DNA from: Bacteroidales bacterium UBA5433
GTDB lineage: Bacteria; Bacteroidota; Bacteroidia; Bacteroidales; UBA932
Length of the DNA: 64,000 bases
Direction of reading: 5' to 3'
NCBI GenBank assembly: GCA_002427525.1
Contig: DIRP01000009.1
Coordinates: forward strand, 1 to 64,000
Part shown: positions 44,426-52,164 of the stretch, in pieces
Layout of the letters: every line of letters starts with the position of its first letter
How positions within the stretch are numbered: position 1 is the stretch's first letter
Position numbers and translations under genes: made by a program
The notes under the pieces: generated by a model
Told to the model about the DNA's origin: nothing
Database searches by the model: none
Seen by the model: only the letters and a program-made list of their open reading frames with translations

Positions 44426-46369
44426 ATGGAAAGTGTACTCAATGCAAAGATTCCGGAAGGCCCTTTACAGGATAAATGGACAATCCATAAAGAAGCATTG
44501 AAAACGGTTTCTCCTGCTAATAGAAAGCATTTTCATGTAATTGTGGTAGGTAGCGGGCTCGCCGGCGCCTCTGCTGCCGCAGCGCTGGGTGAGCAGGGAT
44601 ACCGGGTACATGTGTTTTGTATGAATGATTCCCCTCGCAGAGCACATTCTGTTTCTGCTCAAGGTGGTATTAATGCAGCAAAAAATTACCGGAACGATAA
44701 CGACTCTGTACACCGTCTGTTTATGGATACCATTACAGGCGGAGATTTTCGCTCCCGGGAAGCTAATGTATACAGGCTGGCACAGGTGAGCAATGATATT
44801 ATTGACCATTGCGTGGCGTTGGGGGTCCCGTTTGCACGTGATTACGGTGGGTACCTGGACAACCGCTCCTTTGGCGGAGCACGCGTAAGCCGGACTTTTT
44901 ACGCCCGGGGACAAACCGGGCAGCAGTTGCTTCTTGCGGCCTGCTCGGCTTTAAACAGGCAGGTAGCTGCCGGAAACGTAACCGTGCACTGCAGGCAGCA
45001 AATGATGGACCTTGTGACGGAAAACGGCAGGGCGGTAGGTATTACAACGCGCCATATGGTTACGGGAAGAATACACAGCTATCCGGCGCATGCCGTTGTT
45101 CTGGCAACGGGTGGGTACAGTAACTTGTACTACCTTTCTACAAACGCCATGTTATCAAACGGTTCTGCGCTTATGCAATGCTGGAAAAAAGGAGCTTTTT
45201 TTGCCAATCCGGGGTTTGTGCAGATACATCCGACGTGCATACCGGTAGCCGGAGAGTTTCAGTCAAAACTTACGTTAATGAGCGAATCGCTTAGAAACGA
45301 CGGCCGAATTTGGGTGCCGGCGCATAAGGAAGATGCGCTTGCTATACGGGAGCAGAAAAAGAAAGCTTCTGATATACCGGAAGCAGCCAGGGATTATTAC
45401 CTGGAAAGAAGGTATCCTGCTTACGGAAATTTAGTTCCGCGGGACGTGGCTTCACGTGCGGCATTGGAAAGGTGTAATAAGGGGTACGGGGTTAGTCCAA
45501 CGGGGCATGCTGTATTTCTTGACTTTTCGCAGGCACTTGAAAATCAAGGAAAACAAGTCATAGAAGAAAAATACGGCAACTTGTTTCAGATGTATGAAAA
45601 AATAACCGGCGAGGATCCGTGGAACCAACCCATGATGATTTATCCGGCTGTACATTATACCATGGGAGGATTGTGGGTGGATTACAACCTGATGACCACA
45701 GTGGAGGGGCTTTTTGCTATTGGCGAGGTTAATTTTAGCGACCATGGTGCAAACCGCCTGGGCGCCTCGGCTCTTATGCAAGGGCTGGCAGACGGCTTTT
45801 TTATCCTTCCCTACACCCTCCCTGATTACCTGGCAGACCGGGTTGGTGAACACGTTCCAAATCCTACGAATGCTGCTTTTGTAGAGTCCCGTAAAGAGGT
45901 GACAAAGAGGGTACTACAGTTGTCTACTAAGTCAGGTTCTTTGCCTGCAGATCATATCCACAGAAAACTGGGAAATATTATGTGGGAACACGCCGGGATG
46001 CTAAGAACAGAAGAACACCTGGCAGCCGCTTTGCCGCAATTGGAGGCTTTGGAAAAACAGTTTCAACAAGAAGGTGCAGGGGTAGGGAACACAGATACGG
46101 TAAATCAGGAGTTGGAAAAGGCGATCCATTTGCAGGATTATTTGCAATTGGCAAAATTGGTAGTAACGGACGCCCGGCACCGTAAGGAGTCGTGCGGAAG
46201 CCATTTCAGGGAAGAAAGCTGCACCCCGGAAGGGGATACGTTACGGGATGATACGGAGTTTCAGTATGTAGGTGCGTGGCAGTATACGGGAGAAGGAAAT
46301 GAGCCTGTTCTGCATAAGGAACCATTAGAATATGAGTATGTTAAGTTGAAAAAACGCACCTATAATTAA
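44426..46369 (+). CDS. frdA: fumarate reductase / succinate dehydrogenase flavoprotein subunit
   Basis: A 647-residue flavoprotein of the type B (Wolinella/Bacteroides) family, which reduces fumarate in anaerobic respiration. The FAD-binding VVGSGLAGASAAA and the covalent-FAD histidine stretch RRAHSVSAQGGINAAKN are intact, as are substrate-binding HPTCIP and HYTMGGLWVD. It ends with the ESCGSHFREE segment. frdB follows after 19 bp. The cytochrome b gene that precedes frdA in Bacteroides is not here; the upstream gene is NamZ-like on the other strand. Confidence 0.96.
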   Translation: MESVLNAKIPEGPLQDKWTIHKEALKTVSPANRKHFHVIVVGSGLAGASAAAALGEQGYRVHVFCMNDSPRRAHSVSAQGGINAAKNYRNDNDSVHRLFMDTITGGDFRSREANVYRLAQVSNDIIDHCVALGVPFARDYGGYLDNRSFGGARVSRTFYARGQTGQQLLLAACSALNRQVAAGNVTVHCRQQMMDLVTENGRAVGITTRHMVTGRIHSYPAHAVVLATGGYSNLYYLSTNAMLSNGSALMQCWKKGAFFANPGFVQIHPTCIPVAGEFQSKLTLMSESLRNDGRIWVPAHKEDALAIREQKKKASDIPEAARDYYLERRYPAYGNLVPRDVASRAALERCNKGYGVSPTGHAVFLDFSQALENQGKQVIEEKYGNLFQMYEKITGEDPWNQPMMIYPAVHYTMGGLWVDYNLMTTVEGLFAIGEVNFSDHGANRLGASALMQGLADGFFILPYTLPDYLADRVGEHVPNPTNAAFVESRKEVTKRVLQLSTKSGSLPADHIHRKLGNIMWEHAGMLRTEEHLAAALPQLEALEKQFQQEGAGVGNTDTVNQELEKAIHLQDYLQLAKLVVTDARHRKESCGSHFREESCTPEGDTLRDDTEFQYVGAWQYTGEGNEPVLHKEPLEYEYVKLKKRTYN

Positions 46370-46388
46370 AAGAAACTAACAGCAGATA

Positions 46389-47126
46389 ATGCATTTTACT
46401 TTAAAAATATGGCGTCAGGCGGGACCTAATGTAAAGGGGTTTTTTCAAACCTTTTTCCTGGATGGAATTACGCCAGATACTTCGTTCCTGGAAATGCTTG
46501 ATATCCTTAACAATACATTGGTACAACAGGGAAAAGAAACTATTGCGCTGGACCATGATTGCAGGGAGGGGATATGCGGTGCCTGCGGTTTGTACATAAA
46601 CGGAAGGCCCCACGGTTCAGACGATGGTATTACCACATGCCAGTTGTATATGAGGCGCTTTAAAAATGGCAGCACCATAACGGTGGAGCCTTGGCGCAGT
46701 GCCGTCTTTCCCGTAATTAAGGACCTTATGGTGGAAAGAAAGGCATTGGATAAAATTTTGCAAGCCGGTGGTTATGTGAACGTTACTACCGGAAGTGCAC
46801 CCGAAGCAAATCAGACACTTGTGCCCCACCAACAGGCCGAGGAAAGTATTGACGCAGCCGCCTGCATTGGGTGCGGGGCGTGTGTAGCTGCTTGTAAAAA
46901 CAGTTCGGCCATGCTTTTTGTAGCTGCAAGAGTCAGCAGCCTGGCCTTATTACCGCAAGGGAAACCGGAAGCGAAAATAAGGGCACGGGCTATGGTGGCA
47001 AAAATGGATGAACTGGGATTTGGGTCTTGTACAAATATTGGAGATTGTCAGGCAGAGTGTCCCAAGAACATTACGGTTGATCATATTGCTCGACTGAACC
47101 GCGAATTCTTGTACTGTAAACGCTAA
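46389..47126 (+). CDS. frdB: fumarate reductase / succinate dehydrogenase iron-sulfur subunit
   Basis: A 245-residue electron-transfer subunit. The [2Fe-2S] ligands are Cys58, Cys63, Cys66 and Cys84; the CIGCGACVAACK and CTNIGDCQAECP segments bind the [4Fe-4S] and [3Fe-4S] clusters. It carries electrons between the flavoprotein and a membrane cytochrome b, which is not encoded nearby. The last 56 bp overlap the convergent lipoprotein gene. Confidence 0.96.
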   Translation: MHFTLKIWRQAGPNVKGFFQTFFLDGITPDTSFLEMLDILNNTLVQQGKETIALDHDCREGICGACGLYINGRPHGSDDGITTCQLYMRRFKNGSTITVEPWRSAVFPVIKDLMVERKALDKILQAGGYVNVTTGSAPEANQTLVPHQQAEESIDAAACIGCGACVAACKNSSAMLFVAARVSSLALLPQGKPEAKIRARAMVAKMDELGFGSCTNIGDCQAECPKNITVDHIARLNREFLYCKR

Positions 47127-47688
47127 CGCCCTCAATAGTAGGAGAAACTGCCGAAAGAACAGAAAAAAGGTAGTTAGCCTCATCGGGGAAATATTCTGCG
47201 ATATAGTCTTTTAGCAAAGCGCGCATATACGGTGTAGAATATACAATCTGAAGCGTAGTCCCGTCTGCCTGGCAAGGTATGGTATAGCGTTCTCCCTGTA
47301 AGTCGTAGAAATGTAGGAATAAGATATTGCGCACCAGCTGGTAAGAGCCATTGAAAACATAACCCGTAGAAAATTGAAGCGAATACGTCCCTGTTGATGG
47401 ATCTTCCGCAGAAGTACTTGTTACCACTATGCTTTCAGGTTCTTTAAGCAGGTTTTTAAAAGATTGGTAATTCTCATTTACAAAAGGCATAAAGACGGCT
47501 ATATCTGCCCCTGAGCCGGGTGAAACAGAGATGGAAATATTTATACGCGTTGTGTCAATGTGCCAGGTGCCAACAAAATCATTATCCACAACCCTTGAGG
47601 GATTGCCGTAACAACCGGCTAAAAAGAGCCCCAGTAGGAACAGGCATACAAGAAAGCCGGTAATAGAAATATTTGACTTGCTGTGCAT
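47071..47688 (-). CDS. lipoprotein of unknown function
   Basis: I do not recognise the family. The 205-residue product has a clear lipoprotein signal (LAGC, Cys26) and then a beta-rich domain beginning VGTWHIDTTRINISI with alternating hydrophobic strands, resembling lipocalin-like or DUF4840/DUF4925-type Bacteroidetes lipoproteins in style only. The gene converges on frdB and shares its last 56 bp with it, and it lies 41 bp downstream of hflX. Confidence 0.75.
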   Translation of the reverse strand: MHSKSNISITGFLVCLFLLGLFLAGCYGNPSRVVDNDFVGTWHIDTTRINISISVSPGSGADIAVFMPFVNENYQSFKNLLKEPESIVVTSTSAEDPSTGTYSLQFSTGYVFNGSYQLVRNILFLHFYDLQGERYTIPCQADGTTLQIVYSTPYMRALLKDYIAEYFPDEANYLFSVLSAVSPTIEGVSVYSTRIRGSVEQYDQP

Positions 47689-47729
47689 TGCCAGTCAAAA
47701 ATAAAAAAAAATTAAGATTAAACAACGTA

Positions 47730-48887
47730 TTACCAAAGAAAAGTTCCAAAAGGATACCGACCGGCCTGGATTTCTGCGGCCATGCCGTATAAGTCTTTGC
47801 GCAATTTTTCCAGGTTCGTTTTCTCTGTCGCAGAAATAAAAATAGAAGGAGTATGCAGTTTGGACATCCAGCTTTTTTGAAGCTCTTCCAGGCTGAGCCC
47901 GTCTTCGTTCGCGGTGTTTGCTGCGTAAGCATCGATTTTATTGAAAACAAGGTATACCGGTTTGTCAGCGCATCCTATGTCCTTAAGGGTGCTTGAAACC
48001 ACATGCATCATGTCTTCAAAGTTAGGGTGGGCTATATCAACGACATGTATAAGCACATCACTTTCCCTTACTTCATCCAATGTGCTTTTAAAGGATTCAA
48101 TAAGCTGTGTGGGCAGTTTTCTAATAAAACCTACTGTATCGCTCAATAAAAATGGGATGTTGTCAACCACAACTTTTCTAACGGTAGTATCCAGTGTAGC
48201 AAAGAGTTTGTTTTCAGCCAAAACATCAGTTTTAGCAAGAAGATTCAAAATGGTGCTTTTTCCTACATTGGTATAACCAACAAGGGACATTCGGACAAGA
48301 GATCCGCGGTTACTCCGTTGGGACATCATTTGCTTATCAATTTTTTTGAGCCGTTCCTTAAGCAGCGATATTTTGTCCAGAATAATACGCCGGTCGGTTT
48401 CCAGCTGTGTTTCACCCGGCCCCCGCATGCCAATCCCGCCGCGCTGCCGTTCCAAGTGTGTCCACATGCGTATTAGCCGAGGCAGCAGGTATTGGTACTG
48501 TGCCAGCTCAACCTGTGTTTTGGCATAAGCAGTTTTAGCACGTTGTGCAAAAATATCAAGTATCAGGTTGGTTCTGTCCAGGATGTTGCAGTCTAACGCT
48601 TTATCAAGATTTCTGAGCTGTGTGGGCGTTAACTCGTCATCAAAGATAACCGTCTCAATTTCTTCTGCTTTAAGAAAAGCAGCCAATTCTTCCAGTTTTC
48701 CTTTACCCAGGTATGTGTTGGTAAGGGGACGAGGCAAGCGTTGAACAAAACGACCGGCTGCGGATAGTCCGGCTGTATCTGCAAGAAATTCAAGTTCATC
48801 CAGATGGTCGTTAAAAACAAAAGAATCTGTCCCGGGTAATTGAACGCCAACAAAAACAGCTTTGTCTCTTTGGGGCGAAGTGTTCAT
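47730..48887 (-). CDS. hflX: GTPase HflX
   Basis: A 385-residue ribosome-splitting GTPase. The N-terminal HflX domain (TNTYLGKGKLEEL, DDELTPTQLRNL, RTNLILDIFAQRA), the GPGETQLETDRR linker and the G domain with GYTNVGKST and DTVGFIRKLP are complete. The only space between the tonB stop and this ATG is 69 bp, which holds a promoter-like element and a hairpin ending in a T run 8 nt before the ATG, so the gene may be controlled by attenuation. Confidence 0.96.
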   Translation of the reverse strand: MNTSPQRDKAVFVGVQLPGTDSFVFNDHLDELEFLADTAGLSAAGRFVQRLPRPLTNTYLGKGKLEELAAFLKAEEIETVIFDDELTPTQLRNLDKALDCNILDRTNLILDIFAQRAKTAYAKTQVELAQYQYLLPRLIRMWTHLERQRGGIGMRGPGETQLETDRRIILDKISLLKERLKKIDKQMMSQRSNRGSLVRMSLVGYTNVGKSTILNLLAKTDVLAENKLFATLDTTVRKVVVDNIPFLLSDTVGFIRKLPTQLIESFKSTLDEVRESDVLIHVVDIAHPNFEDMMHVVSSTLKDIGCADKPVYLVFNKIDAYAANTANEDGLSLEELQKSWMSKLHTPSIFISATEKTNLEKLRKDLYGMAAEIQAGRYPFGTFLW

Positions 48888-48895
48888 ACAGTAAA

Positions 48896-48920
48896 AAAGC
48901 GCTCAAAAGAAGAGCGCTTT
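48896..48920 (-). terminator. hairpin plus T run between tonB and hflX
   Basis: On the minus strand a 9-bp stem AAAGCGCTC/GAGCGCTTT with a 7-nt loop is followed by three further T residues, so six T in a row follow GAGCGC. It fits an intrinsic terminator for tonB. It lies 8 nt before the hflX ATG, so it could also act as an attenuator for hflX. Confidence 0.7.
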
Positions 48921-48951
48921 ATAAAATTTAAAAAGATGTAATACAATTCTT

Positions 48952-48959
48952 CAAAACTA
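48952..48959 (-). promoter_or_regulatory. candidate -7 promoter element for hflX
   Basis: Minus-strand TAGTTTTG fits TAnnTTTG and overlaps the tonB stop codon. A transcript from here would carry about 60 nt including the hairpin at 48896-48920. Confidence 0.4.
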
Positions 48960-49649
48960 ACGCAATTGGAAGTTTAGCGGGAAGTTATAACGGACACGTA
49001 CAGTTTTATCGCGCTGACGACCGGGTTTCCAGCGTGGCGAAGAGGAGACTACACGTACAGCTTCTTTATCAATGCTGGGGTCCACACCTCTAAGGACAGC
49101 AACGTTTTTAACGTATCCGTCTGCGTCAACAATGAAGGTTAGCACAACGCGCCCCTGAACGCCGTTTTCTTTGGCAACCTCGGGGTAAACAATGCGCTCA
49201 AACACCCACTTTGTAAACGTGTTTTCGTCACCTCCCATAAAGGTTGGTTTTTCTTCTACAATAGCAAGCGGAATTTCTTCTTCCTCAACAGCCTCTTCAG
49301 CGGTATATGTAATATAATCCCGTATTTCTACTGCAAAAGACGCATCGTCCTCTGTGTCAATGAAAATATCATCTTCGATGGTAATGTCGTCATCCACAAT
49401 TTCAATGGCATCAGAGAGAACGGGGGCCTGAGGCATTTCAGGAGGCGGGGGAGGAGTTTCCATCGTAATCGGAATCTGTTCTTCTTCAATAATCAGCTGG
49501 GTCCCTGCTGTTAACATACTTATGTCTTTGTCATAAGTCTTGTATTCAAAAGCAGTCAGGACGACTACCAGAGCAACAATAAGTCCGATTTCAAGAAACA
49601 GGACTCTCTTGTTTTCAAGATTTGCTTTTGGGCTTTTTTTAAGTAGCAT
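48957..49649 (-). CDS. tonB: energy transducer TonB
   Basis: The 230-residue protein has one membrane helix (about residues 15-35), a Pro-rich and very acidic periplasmic linker (PPPPPE near 67-71, then many Asp/Glu) and a C-terminal TonB domain (FMGGDENTFTKWVFERIVYP to VRVRYNFPLNF). It transfers proton-motive energy from ExbBD to TonB-dependent outer-membrane receptors such as the one at 52165. No exbB/exbD genes are adjacent. The gene starts 23 bp after a tRNA-Ala on the same strand. Confidence 0.94.
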   Translation of the reverse strand: MLLKKSPKANLENKRVLFLEIGLIVALVVVLTAFEYKTYDKDISMLTAGTQLIIEEEQIPITMETPPPPPEMPQAPVLSDAIEIVDDDITIEDDIFIDTEDDASFAVEIRDYITYTAEEAVEEEEIPLAIVEEKPTFMGGDENTFTKWVFERIVYPEVAKENGVQGRVVLTFIVDADGYVKNVAVLRGVDPSIDKEAVRVVSSSPRWKPGRQRDKTVRVRYNFPLNFQLR

Positions 49650-49672
49650 GGTATAAAAAATTTAATTTCCGG

Positions 49673-49746
<74 letters not shown>

Positions 49747-49757
49747 TATGGGAATTA

Positions 49758-49765
49758 CAAATGTA
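49758..49765 (-). promoter_or_regulatory. -7 promoter element for tRNA-Ala
   Basis: Minus-strand TACATTTG matches TAnnTTTG, 11 nt before the tRNA 5' end. Since tonB begins 23 bp beyond the tRNA, this promoter may serve both. Confidence 0.55.
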
Positions 49766-49792
49766 TATAAAATATTTTAAAAAACAATTTTG

Positions 49793-49800
49793 TACTTTTG
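49793..49800 (+). promoter_or_regulatory. -7 promoter element for ybeY
   Basis: TACTTTTG matches TAnnTTTG, 20 nt before the ybeY ATG at 49821. Confidence 0.55.
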
Positions 49801-49820
49801 CCACAACAAAAATTGGTCCT

Positions 49821-50255
49821 ATGATACAGTTTTACATACAGAAGCCCGGTATTAAAATAAGCAACAGACGTGCCATAAAAAACTGGATAAAAGAGGTACT
49901 TCAAGAAAACAACAAATGCCCGGGCGAGATAAATATAATTGTTTGTGATTCAGAGTATGTACTGGAATTAAATAACAAGTTTTTAGGGCACAATTATTGT
50001 ACAGATGTCATAACTTTTCCCTATACAGAACCTACAGAACAACGCCTTTCCGGAGATGTATTTGTGGACATAGAAACAGTAGCTAAAAACGCAAAACTCT
50101 ACCGTCAGACAATAAACAATGAATTTCTGCGTGTAGTCATTCACGGTATTCTACATATGACCGGTATGCAAGATGGCACGAAAGAGGAAAAGCTAAAAAT
50201 GAGAGAAGCAGAAGATAAAGCATTACGAAATATTAACGTAAATCCCTTTAAATAA
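49821..50255 (+). CDS. ybeY: endoribonuclease YbeY
   Basis: The 144-residue metalloprotein takes part in rRNA maturation and ribosome quality control. The core reads HGILHMTGMQD: His108 and His112 match the first two metal ligands, but the third position, normally His, is Asp118. I recall that Bacteroidetes YbeY proteins often have Asp there, so it is probably still active. The start at 49821 gives the family N-terminus; the frame runs upstream into the tRNA, which is rejected. mnmG follows 13 bp later. Confidence 0.93.
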   Translation: MIQFYIQKPGIKISNRRAIKNWIKEVLQENNKCPGEINIIVCDSEYVLELNNKFLGHNYCTDVITFPYTEPTEQRLSGDVFVDIETVAKNAKLYRQTINNEFLRVVIHGILHMTGMQDGTKEEKLKMREAEDKALRNINVNPFK

Positions 50256-50268
50256 GCAGGATAAGCAA

Positions 50269-52146
50269 ATGAACCAACCCTATGATGTATTGGTAGTAGG
50301 CGGAGGACATGCAGGATGCGAAGCAGCATACGCAGCAGCCAAATTAGGGTCCAAAACCCTGCTTATTACCATGGACATGACTAAGCTCGCACACATGTCT
50401 TGCAATCCGGCTATTGGGGGCATAGCAAAGGGACAAATAGTCAGGGAAATTGATGCACTAGGAGGTGCGATGGCGCATGTTACAGATCTAAGTACCATGC
50501 AGTTCAGAATGCTTAACAAATCTAAAGGTCCTGCTATGTGGAGTCCAAGAGCCCAATGCGACAGAATGTTATTTTCTGCTACTTGGCGCAACGTACTGGA
50601 GCAGACACAAAATTTGGATATGTGGCAGGATAAAGTAACGGCTTTGCTCTTTGAGGATGATGTGGTTTGTGGAGTTGAAACGGATTTCAGGAAAAGTATA
50701 TATGCTAAAACGGTTATTCTTACAAGCGGGACTTTTCTAAACGGCAAAATCTTTATTGGATGGAACGCTACTCCGGGAGGCCGGATGGGAGAACCGCCTG
50801 TAGAAGGTTTAAGCATGCAACTTGCTGAACGAGGCTTGCAGTCGGACAGAATGAAAACGGGCACGCCTCCGCGGATAGACGGGAGAACAATAGATTTTAG
50901 CAAGCTGGAAATACAGAAAGGGGATCACAATCCGCAAAAATTTTCCTTTTCTTCTGTGCCATCGGCCATACAGCAGGGAAAAAAACAAATGGACTGCTAT
51001 ATGGTTTATACTAATAAAGCTGTCCACGCAGAACTTCGGGAAGGATTTGAGGACTCTCCTCTTTTCGGAGGAAGAATATCCGGCAGAGGTCCCAGGTATT
51101 GCCCCAGCATTGAGGATAAACTAAGAACGTTTGCGGGGAAGGACCAACACTTGCTCTTTCTTGAGCCGGAAGGCTGGAACACCAACGAGTACTATCTGCA
51201 AGGATTTGCCTCATCTCTACCAATAGATGTACAATTTAGAGCGGTACGGAAAATGGAGGGTTTGGAGAAAGCCAAATTCTATAGACCCGGATATGCAATA
51301 GAGTATGACTATTTTCCACCAACACAATTACAACCCTCGTTAGAAGTAAAAAATATTTCAAATCTTTTTTTAGCTGGCCAGGTAAACGGAACAACCGGAT
51401 ACGAAGAAGCAGCAGCGCAGGGTTTGGTTGCCGGCATCAATGCTCATCGTAAGATAACAGGTGAAACTCCCTTGGTTTTAAAAAGAGATCAGGCGTACAT
51501 TGGGGTTTTAATTGATGATTTGGTGACCAAAGGAGTTGACGAACCGTATAGAATGTTTACATCAAGGGCTGAATACAGAATACTTTTACGGCAAGATAAC
51601 GCAGACGAGAGGTTGACGGAGCTGGGATTTACTATTGGAACAGCGAGTAAGGAGAGTTACGAACGCTGCAAAGAAAAAATTAGTAAAAGAGATGCGCTTT
51701 TGACATGGATGCAAGAAAACTCCTTAGCTCCGGAGGTAATAAACGAAACGTTGGAGAACGTCGGCACTTCTCCAATAAGGACTAAGAAAAAAGTGGCCGA
51801 AATCCTTACCAGACCACAAATACAATGGTCTCATGTGGAGCCTTTTGTTCCACGTGGAACACTATACGAAGACGATCCTCGGGCAGCGGAGATTTATGAA
51901 TCGGCAGAAATAGCCGTAAAGTACAAAGGGTATATTGATAGGGAGAAGGCTTTTGCGGAAAAAATAATAAGGCTGGATCTGGTGCCTATTCCTCCAACAT
52001 TTGAATATGCGCAGATAGCCTCATTGTCCACAGAATCAAGGCAGAAGCTACAGAAAATAAAGCCCCGGACCATTGGGCAGGCCTCAAGAATACCCGGGGT
52101 TTCCCCGGCGGATATTTCTGTGTTGCTGCTCTATTTAGGAAGGTAA
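50269..52146 (+). CDS. mnmG: tRNA uridine-5-carboxymethylaminomethyl modification enzyme MnmG
   Basis: A 625-residue FAD protein (GidA) that with MnmE modifies U34 of several tRNAs. The Rossmann motif VVGGGHAGCEAAYAAAKLG, the SCNPAIGGIAKGQIVREIDALGG segment and the GTFLNGKI / GTPPRIDG motifs are conserved, and the C-terminal helical domain is complete. It has the expected length. Probably co-transcribed with ybeY. Confidence 0.97.
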   Translation: MNQPYDVLVVGGGHAGCEAAYAAAKLGSKTLLITMDMTKLAHMSCNPAIGGIAKGQIVREIDALGGAMAHVTDLSTMQFRMLNKSKGPAMWSPRAQCDRMLFSATWRNVLEQTQNLDMWQDKVTALLFEDDVVCGVETDFRKSIYAKTVILTSGTFLNGKIFIGWNATPGGRMGEPPVEGLSMQLAERGLQSDRMKTGTPPRIDGRTIDFSKLEIQKGDHNPQKFSFSSVPSAIQQGKKQMDCYMVYTNKAVHAELREGFEDSPLFGGRISGRGPRYCPSIEDKLRTFAGKDQHLLFLEPEGWNTNEYYLQGFASSLPIDVQFRAVRKMEGLEKAKFYRPGYAIEYDYFPPTQLQPSLEVKNISNLFLAGQVNGTTGYEEAAAQGLVAGINAHRKITGETPLVLKRDQAYIGVLIDDLVTKGVDEPYRMFTSRAEYRILLRQDNADERLTELGFTIGTASKESYERCKEKISKRDALLTWMQENSLAPEVINETLENVGTSPIRTKKKVAEILTRPQIQWSHVEPFVPRGTLYEDDPRAAEIYESAEIAVKYKGYIDREKAFAEKIIRLDLVPIPPTFEYAQIASLSTESRQKLQKIKPRTIGQASRIPGVSPADISVLLLYLGR

Positions 52147-52164
52147 AGAGGGATAAGTAAAAAA

